Below, one piece after another: positions 1 to 13,456 of a stretch of 64,000 nt of DNA (its first letter is position 1; each line of letters opens with the position of its first letter). The translations under genes were made by a program, and so were the position numbers. The notes beneath the pieces were generated by a model that saw nothing but the letters and a program-made list of their open reading frames with translations, made no database searches and was not told where the DNA came from. This DNA comes from Dipetalonema caudispina (lineage: Eukaryota > Nematoda > Chromadorea > Rhabditida > Onchocercidae): the NCBI GenBank assembly GCA_013365325.1, contig JABVXV010000070.1, positions 124,001-188,000 on the forward strand, read 5' to 3'.

Positions 1-1573
1 CTTATAGGGATGAATCCGTAATAAGATTGTTTACATCCTCATTCATATTCAATTACCAATTTTCATGCATTTTTGCAATGCCAATTAGTAATGCTATCAA
101 GTAACGATATGATTTTAGTTGTTTCACTTCATCATAATATTACAATTATCTATGATTAAGCATTCCGGAATGTTGGATTTCTCTTTTGATAGATAGAACA
201 TTTAGTTACAACAAACAAAGGAAGCAAGAAGAAGAAGCAGTAGAATTCGTGAAATAACTCTAAGCATTTAATATCATCTTTCCAAACAGAAATGATATAA
301 TAAATATCAGGGATGTATCACCTGCAGAAGATAACTTGATCAAACAATTGGCCATCATATTCACAAATATGTGATAATATTTCTGGCCAAACTGAATGCA
401 TCTGTCTTCCTATGTTTTTTGCAGTAAAAATTCATGAAATTCCGCACTTTGTTTGAGTCAATGTACTTTATAGTATAAAATATGAAAAGCAATAGTTATC
501 ATTTAAAAAGAGAGAGAGATGAAGGGAAAGCAACGGGAAATTTTTAAGAAAAAAAAAAGACTTATAAAGTGTGAATTCATTTTTCTTTTTTTCTTTTGCT
601 TGGCTAAAACCATTCTTGCAGCAATGTAAATAATAGCCCGAAGCATAAAAGATGAAGCACTGGGTATGCATGGATGGCACCGAAAGCATTTTTTTTTTTT
701 GGAATCAATAAAATGAAGAGAGAACTAAAGTTAAATTTTGAAAATAAATCCTTATTTTTGAAAAAAAAAAGTTTGTTTTTGACAGTATGTAAACATTATG
801 AGTGATGATAATGGCAAAGATGATTTTAATTGAAAATTTGCAAGTAAATTAATGAATTTGAGACGTCAAATTAATTTTTTCCCTACCCCCCGTAACAGAC
901 AATATATGATAACAAATCAAAAAAAAAAAGAAAAAGAAAAAGAAATGAAGAATGAGGAATAACCCTTCATATTATCGAGAAACAGATTATTGTAAGATTG
1001 CAATGAGCGATCCGATGTGGGATCAGGTAACAATAATTCATATCACTAAATAACATCATGAAATTTGTATGTTGAGAAAAATTTTATTCGTCATGAGACA
1101 GCGAGTACCACTTAGCCACTATTAAGATTAATGGATTCTACTGTAACATTAAACTTTAAATCAGTCAACGGGAAGTTCGATTCCCAGCAAATTTGTTGAT
1201 AAAATTTTGTTCTTAACATCAAAACCCAATTATCAACGAAATTTTGCACTATGAATTTGAAATCCTGCCAGAAAACTAGATGTTGACAGATGTAATGTAG
1301 CCTCCGATCATAATGAAATTCCCAATTTTGAAATTAAATGTGGGTAAATTTTAATGAATTGAACAAATTGTTGGAACTGCAGTGGAGTAGAATAATTGAT
1401 GTACATCTCGACACCTTCTCCATTTTTAGTATCCCTTTCAGTCAATTATAATTTCAAGCTTACAAACTTCGTAGCTTTATACGAACTTCTTCCTTGATAC
1501 CTGATACACAGTATCCAAATTTTCCACACCAGAGTGATACCACACGACAGGTAATTTAATGTTAAATACTTAC
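1..1573. other. MAGI intron sequence at the left edge
   Basis: AT-rich sequence downstream (on the minus strand) of the last MAGI exon seen here. The interrupted WW2 domain needs a following exon that begins with one base completing a split Asp codon, then an aromatic/His and a second Trp or Tyr. I could not find such an exon in this stretch, so it is probably intron and the gene continues beyond position 1. It holds short A or T runs. A tRNA T-arm-like hairpin at 1170-1185 (five-pair stem, loop GTTCGAT) has no convincing tRNA around it. Confidence 0.5.
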
Positions 1574-4500
1574 TCGACATAAAATGTCCCATAAATACCA
1601 TCATTTACTTTTTCCCAACCATCAGGTAAATCCCTTGGATCTTCCCATTGAGTTGTGCCAGTGTTATGACTAAAAATTAGTTAAAATTTCTAAATATGAA
1701 AAAAGGTAGTAGTATTCAAGTGATCTTAGAATACTGAATCAATAATTTCATACAAATTCTTAGAAGCATTCTTCAGAAATGGCTAAATGAACAAAAACGA
1801 TGAAATAATATCGCTTCAGTTTAGATATAACGGGATTACGGAATAATTAATTCCTTTAAAAAGCAACAAATGCTTGGTTTAAGTTTTGAAAATTACAACA
1901 TATAGCTTACTCGACAAAGTATTTTTCGCCTTGATCGGAGTAAGCAATCTCCCAATTGGGAGGTAACGGTCCCTTTGGGTCGCTTACCATTTCGTCATCT
2001 TCCAGTGGTTTTGGTGTTCCATAATAATGTCCTATAAGGATAGAAGTTTGAATTCAAACATTTCAAAAACTGAAAAAAAAAGACATTAAATTGAATGCAG
2101 AAAATATTCGTCGCTAAACAATTCCCATTTTTCAATCCCGAAAGATGCCAATGGAATCGTTTTGTAGGCAAATGAAGGAAAAATGAGAAATAAATCAACA
2201 TTTATGGCAAAAGGTAAGAAAGAAAATGATTGCAAAGTAGGAAAATAACATGAAGGGATAAAATCAGGGGTAAAAGTATAGGAAATTGAGAAAATGGAAA
2301 TACAATTTGAAATCTAATTTAAATAACAAAAGATTAAAAGTCACTATGCATTTCGATAATCATAAATTCAGTGGTTAGAACAGATGGATAGAATGGGCAT
2401 GAAGAAAAACAAAATAACGGACATTTCTGGAAGAAATTTGGGCAATATTATTGTATTGATATGAATGAAGCGGGAATTAAAAAGAGAATAAGAAAAAAAA
2501 AAGACAGCTCGAAACAAATCATTAAGTTGGAAGTGAAAATTGAGTCCTAAAATTAACAAATCAGAAGGGGGGAAACAAGGAATTTCAATGAGATTCCATC
2601 ATCCAAACAGATTTACCATTTAATTAATCAGTTAAAAGAAAGATATTTCTCATCTTTCATTTAAATTATATCACATAAGAAAAAAGAGGGAAAAAAAGGG
2701 AAACTAAAATGGGTTTCAACAAGATGCCACGACTTTCAATCATAACTTCTTCCTTCCTTTTTTTCTCTTCTCTCTTGAAATACATATATTACTAAACTCA
2801 TCAATAATCTAATCCTCCAATCCTTCTCGTTGTTACGATTAATTTTGGATAAGAGAAAGTTAAGAGACAGAAATGGTCGATAAAAACAATTAAGTGATAT
2901 ATTAAATTATACTACTATCCGTTAAGTTAAGCATTTGTTGTATCCTACAATATTCCAGAAGTTCCAGAAGAGTTCGAAAATGTTTTCTAATCTAAAATTG
3001 CAGAAGAAATAGAACAATATACAAAATATCGAAAAAATGCAGTGGAATTTATGAAACCAAAGAGGAAATGATGTGAAATAAGATGAATACTTAGCTAGAA
3101 AAAGTAATAAGCTAAAATTGAAATATTCAATTTTCTACAATAAATCATCGTTAATTTTTGAGAAATTTTTATATGAAAGTATTGAAAGTTAACTAAGAGA
3201 AGCTAATAAAATGATAGTTTGTTGAAGCGTTAAGAATGATAACAGTATAACCATAAGAGGCGATACATGTCAACCAGATAGTGACAAACATCGCTTATCA
3301 GTAAGGAACATCATTTGTTACGATTAATGAAAATGCTATGAAGGTACAGACGTATGCTGTATCAACAATGAACATCGTCACAGATATGTATGTGTCGCTT
3401 TCCAAATTAAATGAACAAATGAGGACGAAAGTTGGAAAGATGATCAAATGGAGGGATGTTTCGAGGCCAAATAATGAAGCAAAGAATAAGGATATGATAA
3501 AATCAAACATACTATTCCACAGTGATACACAAATAGATGCCGCTTATGTCCTTCTGAAATTTCACATATTATAAATATTAGAAAGGAAAATTTAAATAGA
3601 GTAAGGCATTACAAGGTTAATGATCATTTACTATCCATCCATGTAAATGTATCAGATTTCTATAATAATTTGATTCTAAAAAAAAGTAAAAAATACAGGT
3701 CCATTTTTTAATACCTTTAATATCGTATATCTTAGCGGTCGAAAATAATCAAGCTTTAGTCTCATTGAAATGGTTCAGGATACTAGTGACTTGACCATTT
3801 TTTGTAATACAGTTTACTGTATAGGTTCTCGATAGTGTGAATCGTATTTTTAAATTTCCTATGCATATTATCGATGAGGTGACAGGACCGTACTTTATAA
3901 AAAGATAAATTAAAATATCAAGTTTGAATTGTATCTGGTTATTGTAGTGCAATTAACCACTACCACCTACGTATGTCTGTTAATTATATTTGTCTAGTCT
4001 TTGCAGTCAACCTAACATTTGAGTTTTAATTTAAATTTAAGTTTAACTTGAATGGAATTTGACCCCATCATTCCATACTGAAAGTACAAAATTTTGACAA
4101 TGGCCATAATCTGTGCGCATTTTTCTTCGTCAATATTGAATGTTAAATGAAAAATTCTTTCTTTCTTCTTATTTATCAAATGCTTTTTAGAGAGCACATT
4201 TGTCATTTGATAATTGCTGAAAAAGAAAACCCATATGTATATACATATATATAGCTAGTAGATATGAGCTAGTATAATGGACAAGTTGAAGAATATGAAA
4301 AAAGAAATTAAATCAGCCGAAAGAATGCAAATAATGCAAGCAAGTAAATGCATGCTATTCACGTTACTACGCACTTTTCATAATCTCTGCAGAAACGTAG
4401 ACATTCTGAAGAAGTTGTAAGATCGGTACATAAAGAGCAAATAAAATGTAGTACATATTATCATGATTCTCGAAATACCGAATTATTTGCAGGGATTTTG

Positions 4501-7500
4501 AATTTTAAGAAATCTGTGTCAAAAGAAAAAGAGGTTTATGGCTTGGACGTATTTAAGCGTGAATATATATAGTTACAGCAAAAATTTATATATTACCAGT
4601 ACATTATAGTTGACTAATTACAATAAGCCATAAAGGAATTTCCTTAATTAGGAAATTAAAAGTCAAGAGGAATCAAAGGATTGGATGAGGAAACATTTGT
4701 TCTGGAATTCTCGACAACAAAAGCTTTGATGTAATGCATTGAAGCATTTATCAAGTGCAATGGGTTAATTAATAAAAATTAACCTGGGAACAACGCTTCA
4801 GAATGTTAAGGTCGTCTTTAAAGAAAGTATTTCAAACATTTTCCGATCCGTCTTTTTTTCTCTTCTTTTTTAATGAAAAATTGTTTAAGAAACTCAAATT
4901 ATAGACATAACTGATCTAACCGCCCGACACAAAATTCATATAATTCAGCAGGGAATTTCTGGACTTTTGCTAACAAAAAGAAATAGGAAGTTTATAGAAA
5001 GGAAATAAACAATTTTCCCGGGCAAAGAAGCAAACAAATTTCAAGATCGATGCATACAATGAAACTATGTTGTATAATGAAGTTGTTCAGTTGATGGTAA
5101 GTATTTTAACGGCAAATATGATGCAACCTCGCGGATTAATTGTAATAAATTTCAGAAAACATAAATTTTGAGCAAACATAAATTTTAGCAATTGAAGAAA
5201 CTAAAGAATGAGACGGTAATGAGAAAGTAGCAAAAATTTGTGGGCCATTCCCATTAGTAATCACTGGAAGACAATTAACATTTTTTCAACAAAATGTCTT
5301 AAAAACCATTTTGAATTTATTTCTTAATTGTCAAATATTGCTTTTATAAAATCTCTTCAGCCGAAACTGAATGGGTGTTTGAAATAAATTCCAAAAAGAA
5401 ACAGATTTCATATTCCTTTTTAGAAATATTATGTAAGAAGAAAAAAACAAGTTAAATCCCGAGAGGAATTTCTGCGAAAAACATCCGACTCAAACTGTTA
5501 ATCGGATTTCAAATTTTTAGTCAAGATATCCCTATTTTGTGCATTAGAATTCTAGAATATTTATTTCTTTATCATCCGCTAGTTACAACTTCCTATGTTT
5601 TCCTTTTTTTATTGGTGACTGTACGGCCAAAACATTTCATACTGAGCTACTTGAGTGAATGCTTTCAAAAAAATAAATAAATGCTCGATGCTTTATTTGG
5701 TTGAAGCAAATAATAGTGTGAACACTTTTTGCTCGTTGTTGCTTGCATAAAATGAATTCTCCTTCCTAACAAATTCTTGTCATGACTTCTTGGTTACTGC
5801 ATGAAATAATCGGGAAATCCCCGCAAGAATTTAGCACACAATGTTAGAGAAAAAAAAGGAATGATGAGTTTCGGAGAATATTTTCAGCAAAGCAAAAATT
5901 CGGTGCAATGGGAAAATCAAGAATTACAATTTCAGCAACCAGTCAGAATGTCGCAATGTGAGCATATGACAGAGGTGGAATGAGATGCCATCTCATTCCA
6001 ACTTTTTTTCTTTCCTTTCTTGGAAATTTTCCCATTTCGATGATCACAGAAGAAAGTGACGACTTACGATATAACGGTGAACGCAACGTTAAAGCATCCC
6101 AGCAATGATGCAAAAAGAAAAATCAATCAATCAATAGACAGTGTCATAAACTATTGATGGAGAAAGGAAGGATAAATATGTCGCAAGTTCAAGGGATAGC
6201 ATGAATAAGCAACTTTTAACAAACGGTTAAAACAGGTAAAGGGATGAAGAGTTAGTTCCACTTAGGGCCATTGTTAACAATACGCACACACATACTACGA
6301 CAACGCGAAGGTCAATCGTCCATCACCTTCACCTGTTATGGTCGCCGCACCGAAGATAATAAACATACATACGCACACACATACATACATACACCTATAT
6401 ACATATATATATATACACACACACACATACACAACTACACAAATACATGACATACACACATGCACACACACCTACAAATATGTCCAGAGCTAAACAAGAT
6501 GTAAACTTAGGTATCAGTATAAACACTTAAGTACGACGGCTCGAACATACAGAGAGACATACTGAACATATACAGACTCACATACAAACACACACAGACA
6601 TACATAGAGGTACGGAAACTAGATGGATAGATAGGTACCTTAGGAAGAGACACTCGAAAAGAATCGTCCATCGAAGTGATCTAACTAAAACGATTGTAAT
6701 GTGAAAGGAAATGAACAAATAAATTGCACAGTACAGCAAGTTTTGCAACAGCAAAAAAGAAAAATTACAACAATGGCAATGTATCATACTGTCGCAGCTG
6801 GCGTAGTAACTAAAGTCGTCCATTATTATTCTTAAATTTTGATCGAGGTAAACAATTTTCACCTATTTAAAAATGTGCTCATTAGCACTATAAGAGAGAT
6901 GTTAAGAAACTCAAAGATGCTCCCCAAGTTTGTATAGGATGGAATAGATCGGAGTCTACGCGAATTCTTGTGATGATGCATCTACCACTGAAACAAGTAC
7001 CCCATATATTGGGCACATTACTTTCGAAAAATTACGGGATACTTGTTGAACCAATATATAATAGCACTTTCTCGTATTCCTTGAAACATTCACCAATATG
7101 TTTTGCCGAGCAACCAGAGACAATTCTATGGTAAAGTATGCGGGTCGAACTCCGAGGATAAATGTCACACCTGTTGCAGACAGATTTGTCATCACTGAAG
7201 GTTGAAATTGCCTGGCTAGATGGATCTTTATATTGACTAAAGATCGTTGCTGTGTGTTCGATCAGGCCCAAACAATTATAGACTTGCCACACCTAAAGTC
7301 TGGATATTTGATGAAAAATCGTGTAGCATTTTTGTTGCCAAATGTTGAGTGCTGGTCCCATTCTTACCACTTTAGGCACTAACTGCCTGCTTTCGATTTC
7401 GACCAATTACATCCCAAACACATTGAAAGACTTCAAAGAGATGCGCCGAAGTGTTTTCGACAAACACATTCTCACATCGAAAAGCTTCATCTTACTGCCG

Positions 7501-10500
7501 TCATATTTTCAGTTCTTCACATCCGTCTCCAACTTTCAAAATCGCTCTGAATCTTAAAAACGACCCATCGAATCGAAGTCGTTTATACCATTCATAACGG
7601 CGCTTTTATTGTGAGCGTATTTGTCGTACCAAGTTTTTGAGTAACTTGTTAGTGAATGGGTTTAAAGAGTAACAATTTCCATTTTCTTCTTACCCGAAAT
7701 TTTATACCAAAAATGCAAAATTTTATTATAAGCGATGAAGGATAAGGCCCTTTATGTTTCATTGCTTACACAATGAACTTATAAATGCCTTCTGCTTGAA
7801 GAAAGATGGGATAAACATATTCATTCCGTACGTACGGTCAATAAAACATATCAACCATCCCTATCGAACAACAAAGCATTCTAAAACCTATGGAGTACGG
7901 TATGGAGCATTTTATTATCATTTTCATTATTTGCAATGTATTAACAATCTAGACTAGTCCAGATGACTTCGAATTTTCCATTAATAAAACTAATCTTGAG
8001 AATGGTGAAAAGTTGAATAACATGAAGGGATTTCATTTGGGAAACTGATGTTTGGATGTGGCCTAGCGTTCCGTTCCGATACATTATCGATGAGAAATGA
8101 GCAGCATTGAAAACTCAAATAAATTCGAAAATTGTCCCGACACAGTCATCTAATTTAATATTATGCATATAAAAATGAAATTCATTTACTTCGCGAAATA
8201 AGCATGTTATCCGACTTGTTGTTGTATATACGAAAGAATATGCCTTGAAAATATCCAAAGTTGACATCAGATTGATGTGAAGTGTTGAGCCATTCAACGG
8301 GTTATATCGAAGAAGTTAACTTTATAACTTCCATAACTTCCATGTTACTTATCACTTACTATACAGTCTTCTACTTCTTTCCATCAGTTTTCTTGGAGGG
8401 AATTACAGGAAGGACATTTTGCTTAAATTAAAACTACCCAGAAATTCATTTTGGATTAACTTGATTTAATTTGATATATTGCAACTCGCTTTACAATCTA
8501 ATATGCGCCCCCAAATGCAACAAATTGTATTTGTTACGATGCATTTACATCTCATCTAACACACATACAAAATCTTTCAAAATAAACTGAAAATAAAAAA
8601 AGAACTTCCTATGTATGTCTTCCGCTCCTCGTATATATTTCCAAATGAGAACGGAAATTCTAAATCAACTGCATGTGGTAATTTTTGAGTGACATTTCCG
8701 GAAATCCACAAAAAAATTCATAAGATAGTTATATTGTTTTTGCTTAAGATAGAAGGCATGCCCTTTGTTTTCCCATGATTATATTCAGAACTTATAGACA
8801 AAGACAATTCCTAAGCCAAAAAACTCTCTGAATATAAGTTCCCACAAATTGGACCAAATGGTTGCAGAAGCGAAACCAATGATATTGAAATGAATTTTAA
8901 TACTATCAGCTAAATAAAAGAGTATGAAATTCGTAATATTTTCTTGTGATAAACTTATTCATCAAAGCATATTTGATGTACGACAGATGGATTATCCAAT
9001 TACGTTTACTAAAAGACTCAAAAATATTAATTTCAAAATAGTAAAAAGGAAATAGAGAGAATGCCAATGGATGCAGTAATGATTTGAAATCGAAAAAGCA
9101 TTTTTCAAGCAACAATTGATTATTTGATGGTGAAGTGAAATAAAATTTTTATGGCATAATTTTTTCCTGAAGTGCTTTCGGCATTCCTTCTAGCATTCAT
9201 CATAGAGCGCACTCTAATTTAAAAAAAAAGAAAAAAACCTTTAGCTGTTGCTAACAAGAAGATATCAGCAATACATTAATTCTTTATTTAATGGCAGATG
9301 GGCAACAAGGAGAAAAATGTAACGGATCAGGTGGTGTTAGATCGGAATGCGAACAGGAAAAACAGTACAAGTAAGGAAGGCTGGGCATCGAATATGAAAA
9401 AATCAAAGCCGCTAAAAATGAAAAATGAAATTAAAAATTCTGTCAAAATAGTGAAACCTTGATAATGACCATGCTCCAATAATTGATTGCTATCACGTAA
9501 CTGTCGAAAAGTTGCAACATTAACAAATTTGTAATGTACACCATCAATTTCACCACTTCGTGGTTGCCTTGTAGTGTCTAAAGTTGTAAGCCAATGAATA
9601 CCTTATTTAGGAATTTTCATCTTAGTTCCTTTTGCATTAATTTACATACACTGAGTTCAATCGCTTATGCAAAATACACATATTTGAATTTCACATTTTC
9701 TGATATGTAAAATTAGTGAAATGAAGATTATTTCTTCAATTCGTCTCATTTCCTTTGATAATTTTTAAATTCCTTATTTGTACATGTCACTAGAAGCTAT
9801 ATGATATTACTAAACATAATTGCTAACATGGCACTGTTTTTTGATAGACGTTATTTCGGATGACAATTTGTAATTCCGGGTAGTTTTCTCCAGCTAGAAT
9901 TTCTATTATGCTTGATGGGATCGAATCTATAATAATTTTCGTTACACTTGTCTCCGAATTTTCTTATAAATACTTTTTTCATTAATTTCGACTGAAGTTC
10001 ATTCGTAATTCCATATTTCTAATTATTAAATTTGCTACGGATATTCACTGCCACTTGATAGGGAAGGATATCCATCTCAGTACTTACTTTTATTTACAAT
10101 CTCCATGTAAAATGATTCATTTATGGCAAATAAACCTTCCAGTAGCCTTCGTACATCTCGCAACAACATTCCGGATACTTTCCTAAATACTGAATTGATT
10201 AAAAGGGATTGGGAATTAGTTAGTAAATGACGTAAAAAAGTAGCAAAGTGGTGAGATATGAAATTTGTAACCTTCCATTGATGGATAAAATGATATCATC
10301 AACTGCTAAGATGCCCAATAAATCGGGATGAAGCACCAATTCCACTAGTATCAGACAACCTTCCGCAGATCCACCTTGTATAGTAAATGGAATCAGCGGT
10401 GGTTGGCATGAAATCTATAATGAATATGGAAATGAGCAAATGCATTATTAATGTTTGCATAAGAAAAAAAAAAAAAGAAAAAGAAAAAGAAAATGTATCG

Positions 10501-11118
10501 ATGTTTTACAATCAACTGATTAAAAAAAAAGATAAAAAACTGGCCACTCCGATAATAATATGTAATGTTCCTACGGCTTATTCGCTCTTTTTTTATTGAA
10601 TACTTTCAAAATAATTAGGGAAAACAGAGAGGAGAATGGAGGAGAGGTTTACAGATGCTTCTAAAATGATACCTAACATGTGATCAAACTGACGAATTAC
10701 CTTTAATTTCGACAAATCAGATATTACATTTCTAATGTAGTACCAAAAATAGATGAAAAAGTATTGGAACGCAAAATCTACTTGTTGGGAAAATTTTGTG
10801 ACGGGCCGAATTTAAATCCGCTTTTTTCTCGCCATACTACTACTGCAATTTTTTGCTTTTTTGATGTAATTGATACCAAAGTGATAAACTGATTTTAAAA
10901 AAATGAAATAACGAATTCTGCTTATTTAATCTGACCCCTACAGTCCTGGTTATTGTCTCCAGAAGGTTGCATTTTTTGTCACCATCATCTGATGTCGATG
11001 TATGAGATGTTTTTCGGGTGATATCGATCGAATTCAGGGTTTTTTCTAATGTAACCAAATCGATTTCTTCGTTATCTTCACCCGTTTGCTTATTGCTCAA
11101 CGTTTTTCCGGATGACAT
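1574..11118 (-). CDS. magi-1: MAGI-family inverted MAGUK scaffold, 5' half (partial)
   Basis: Membrane-associated scaffold of cell junctions and synapses. Seven exons in transcription order: 11118-10942, 10414-10272, 10182-10088, 9962-9828, 9577-9458, 2031-1911, 1669-1574. All junction phases agree and give about 295 residues. Exon 1 is a charged N-terminus. Exons 2-3 are PDZ0 ([10 protein letters not shown], then [10 protein letters not shown] and a LLRDV helix). Exons 4-5 are the guanylate-kinase-like domain ([20 protein letters not shown], then [15 protein letters not shown]). Across the 7.4-kb intron comes the MAGI signature HYYGTPKP, then WW1 with both Trp (PPNWEIAYS and GTTQWEDPR), and WW2 begins at [11 protein letters not shown]0, GK, WW, WW is the order specific to MAGI; PDZ1-5 should lie off the left edge. 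The start is the first ATG after a possible trans-splice acceptor. The exon 4 acceptor (ATAAG) is weak, but the exon matches the family well and keeps phase. Whether it is the one-to-one orthologue of C. elegans magi-1 is inferred. Confidence 0.9.
6361..6475. repeat. AC/AT-rich microsatellite cluster
   Basis: About 115 bp of compound simple repeat: CATA and CA units, a short TATATATATA core near 6403-6415, then a CA run and degenerate CA/TACA units. Looser CA-rich sequence continues to about 6600. It lies inside the long MAGI intron. Confidence 0.9.
6950..7560 (-). other. Coding-like relic patch in MAGI intron, unrecognised
   Basis: This patch looks less AT-rich than its surroundings. On the minus strand two overlapping frames stay open for 79-86 codons (6956-7195 and 7032-7292). 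Further upstream on that strand another frame is open about 7394-7480 and is then broken by stops. Several short open stretches in different frames suggest an old degraded coding insert, for example a transposon fragment, but I could not match it to a family. Chance cannot be excluded. Confidence 0.2.
10415..10941. other. First intron of the MAGI gene
   Basis: Intron 1 (527 bp) between the N-terminal exon and the PDZ0 exon. Donor GTAGGG and acceptor ATTATAG on the minus strand, phase 0. Holds A-rich runs (10465-10492) and nothing else I can name. Confidence 0.7.
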
Positions 11119-11135
11119 TACTTCAAACTGTACCC
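11119..11135 (-). promoter_or_regulatory. Putative spliced-leader acceptor upstream of MAGI
   Basis: On the minus strand a splice acceptor (GGGTACAG, AG at 11129-11128) lies nine bases upstream of the start ATG at 11118. A very short 5' untranslated stretch after an acceptor is typical of nematode mRNAs that receive a trans-spliced leader. A conventional upstream non-coding exon would look the same from sequence. Confidence 0.4.
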
Positions 11136-13373
11136 AACCTTATACATACAACAAATGAAGGTCAAATTTTGCTTATCAACTCAGTGATAACAGGATATCA
11201 TCGGTGTATTCTGAAAAAGTGATATTGTTCACGAGTTGTATAACATATTAAACTATTCGACAACACTGTTTTCGACGAGCGACATGCGTGGATTTTTGAA
11301 TTTTGATATTCTAATTCAGAAGGCTACAATGTTCATCCCAAGAAAAATCTACCAATTTCGAATCAACTTAATGTTAGGTATTCGGATTTTTTTTAAATGT
11401 AATTTGCAACGAAGTTTAATTAAGTAAGGCGAATGAATACTCATTCTAGCAGTAATCCCGACTACCTTTCAAATTCAGGCAAAACTGATTGAAAGCTTGC
11501 TTTCTCTATTACCTTAATTACCAATACATTTATTTCTAACTGTAAAGAGAAATGCTTTCTCTTCTTTGTTTCAAAATCTTTTTTGAATTGTATAGTAAAT
11601 GAATGCAACAAAATCACTGATAATAGGTAATAAAATTTTGAATCTGAAATGAAAAATGGTTAATTAGAAAGTAATGTGTATGGAGTAGGTAAGATCTTTC
11701 AGAAGTAGAACTGGAAAAAAGAGATTAAATTTTAAATAAAACTGACATTTAGATGCAAATAAAACCAAATGAATTGTGAAAACGATTAAGCATAACTGAA
11801 CATGCCTATATGTGAATAAATAAACAAATAGCAAATAAATTTGCTTTGTATTAATTCCAATCCATCAATAACACATTTCATCAATTTAACTTGTTTGTTT
11901 CGTTTTTTAAGGAAAGAAGAAATGAAAATGAGGAAAGATTGCAGTAAGGATAATAAGATATGGTAAAAGCAAAAAAAGACGAGGAATTATGATTCCGCGG
12001 GAAGAATTGAGTTCGAGGAACGTTCATTTCCTTCTATTTATTTATGTATTATTCAGCAGTAAATGAAATTGAAAACGAAAAGTAATCAAATGAAAATAAA
12101 TGATTGCTGTGGCTATTTTTGTTTTCAGTGATTTAATGGACCCAATATTTGTTCCACTAAATACTACAAAAAATTTGCTGAATGAAATCCCATCACCAAG
12201 TGTATATTGATCCGATGCCAGAAATTATTTTAAAATGGCATTTTCTTCAATCGAATATATATATATATTTATAGTGTGGGCGCAATCATAAAAACTTAAG
12301 TTATATTTTTTTATTGGTTGTATTTTGTATAATTTGTTTTCAAATTAAGGAAGGAATTGGAAAAAAAGGAAGAAATGCATTAGAGACGTATGAAGCAGAA
12401 TGATGAAGTGGAAAAGCGGTAAGAATGAATTAATGAATTACAGCATCTGAATCCGGAAAAAATGTTCCTTTGTTCTTTCTATATAAAGCGAAAGCATACG
12501 TGGGAATTTCGATACGAATTCTACGATATGAAAGTGATGTTTCAGAAGGAACAAATAAATGATAAAAGTTAGAAAGAAGAGGTCAGAAGTTGTGAAAGAA
12601 AAGTGAAGACAGATTCCTCCAATAATGAGTAGATTGAATGAAAAGTGAGGATAATTTCATCACATTATAATTTTAAAACGAAAAAATGTTGTTCTGATAA
12701 TTCGATACCAACCGAAACAGCTGTCTGTCATTTTTTAATCAACTCAATTCCTCTCTTGCCAAACATCACATATTTTTATGAAAAATTTCCAGCTTTCAAA
12801 TAAGACCAACCCACTTTAATCAACATTGATCAGAAATGAATCAGAAATGAAACTTTAATCCAACGAAGAAGAGAAGATAGCGCAATGAACTCTTGCTTTA
12901 AACAAAATTAACTTCAAAAAGTAAATTTAACCAGAATAAATTTCAGCTTTCAAAACATTCTCATATATTCTGCTAAATTTACTGGGAAAATTAGGAGGAG
13001 GGAGGGAAGGGGGAAAGAGGATGGGGAAATCGGAAACGGAAAACAGGTGAAGCTACTAAGCTACCGATAAATTCCTCAAGTTTTTACTGTTTTTTTCCCA
13101 ATTCAATAAATTCTATTTAAGGAGGAAGGAAAATTACACATTACATGAGGGTGTGAACAGAGTTTGGTCTATGGCTTAAGGATCACTGCCAGAAATGATT
13201 TCAAGCTTGATAAGTTTAAAGATAAATTATCAAACCAAGTGAATTTTCGAAAGAAATTAATTCAAATTTCAAATTTTAAGAAATAGCGCCACTTATTTGA
13301 TGATAAAGCATAACAATGATAAATAATTACAGGACAGGACAGGAGGGAGGGAAGAGGACACATAGTGAAGATG

Positions 13374-13416
13374 GGTGTATGTGTATGTGTGTGTATGTGT
13401 ATGTATGTGGTATGTA

Positions 13417-13456
<40 letters not shown>
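13374..13456. repeat. TG/TATG microsatellite
   Basis: About 80 bp of TG dinucleotide repeat with TATG interruptions in its first half and an unbroken TG run at the end (about 13421-13455). It creates spurious His-Thr and Cys-Val repeats in open frames on both strands; these are not genes. Confidence 0.95.

Larger units (their letters stand above)
2032..9457. other. 7.4-kb MAGI intron
   Basis: Intron between the GK exon and the WW1 exon. The flanking exons join in phase inside the continuous motif [12 protein letters not shown], so no exon needs to lie in it. It contains an AC/AT microsatellite (6361-6475), a patch that looks GC-richer by eye with overlapping broken reading frames (6950-7560), and otherwise AT-rich sequence with A/T runs. 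I saw no nested gene that I could support. Confidence 0.75.

Noticed and set aside
1112..1190. tRNA-like hairpin with loop GTTCGAT
   Set aside because: The T-arm is good, but no matching A-box spacing, anticodon arm or acceptor stem could be drawn around it.
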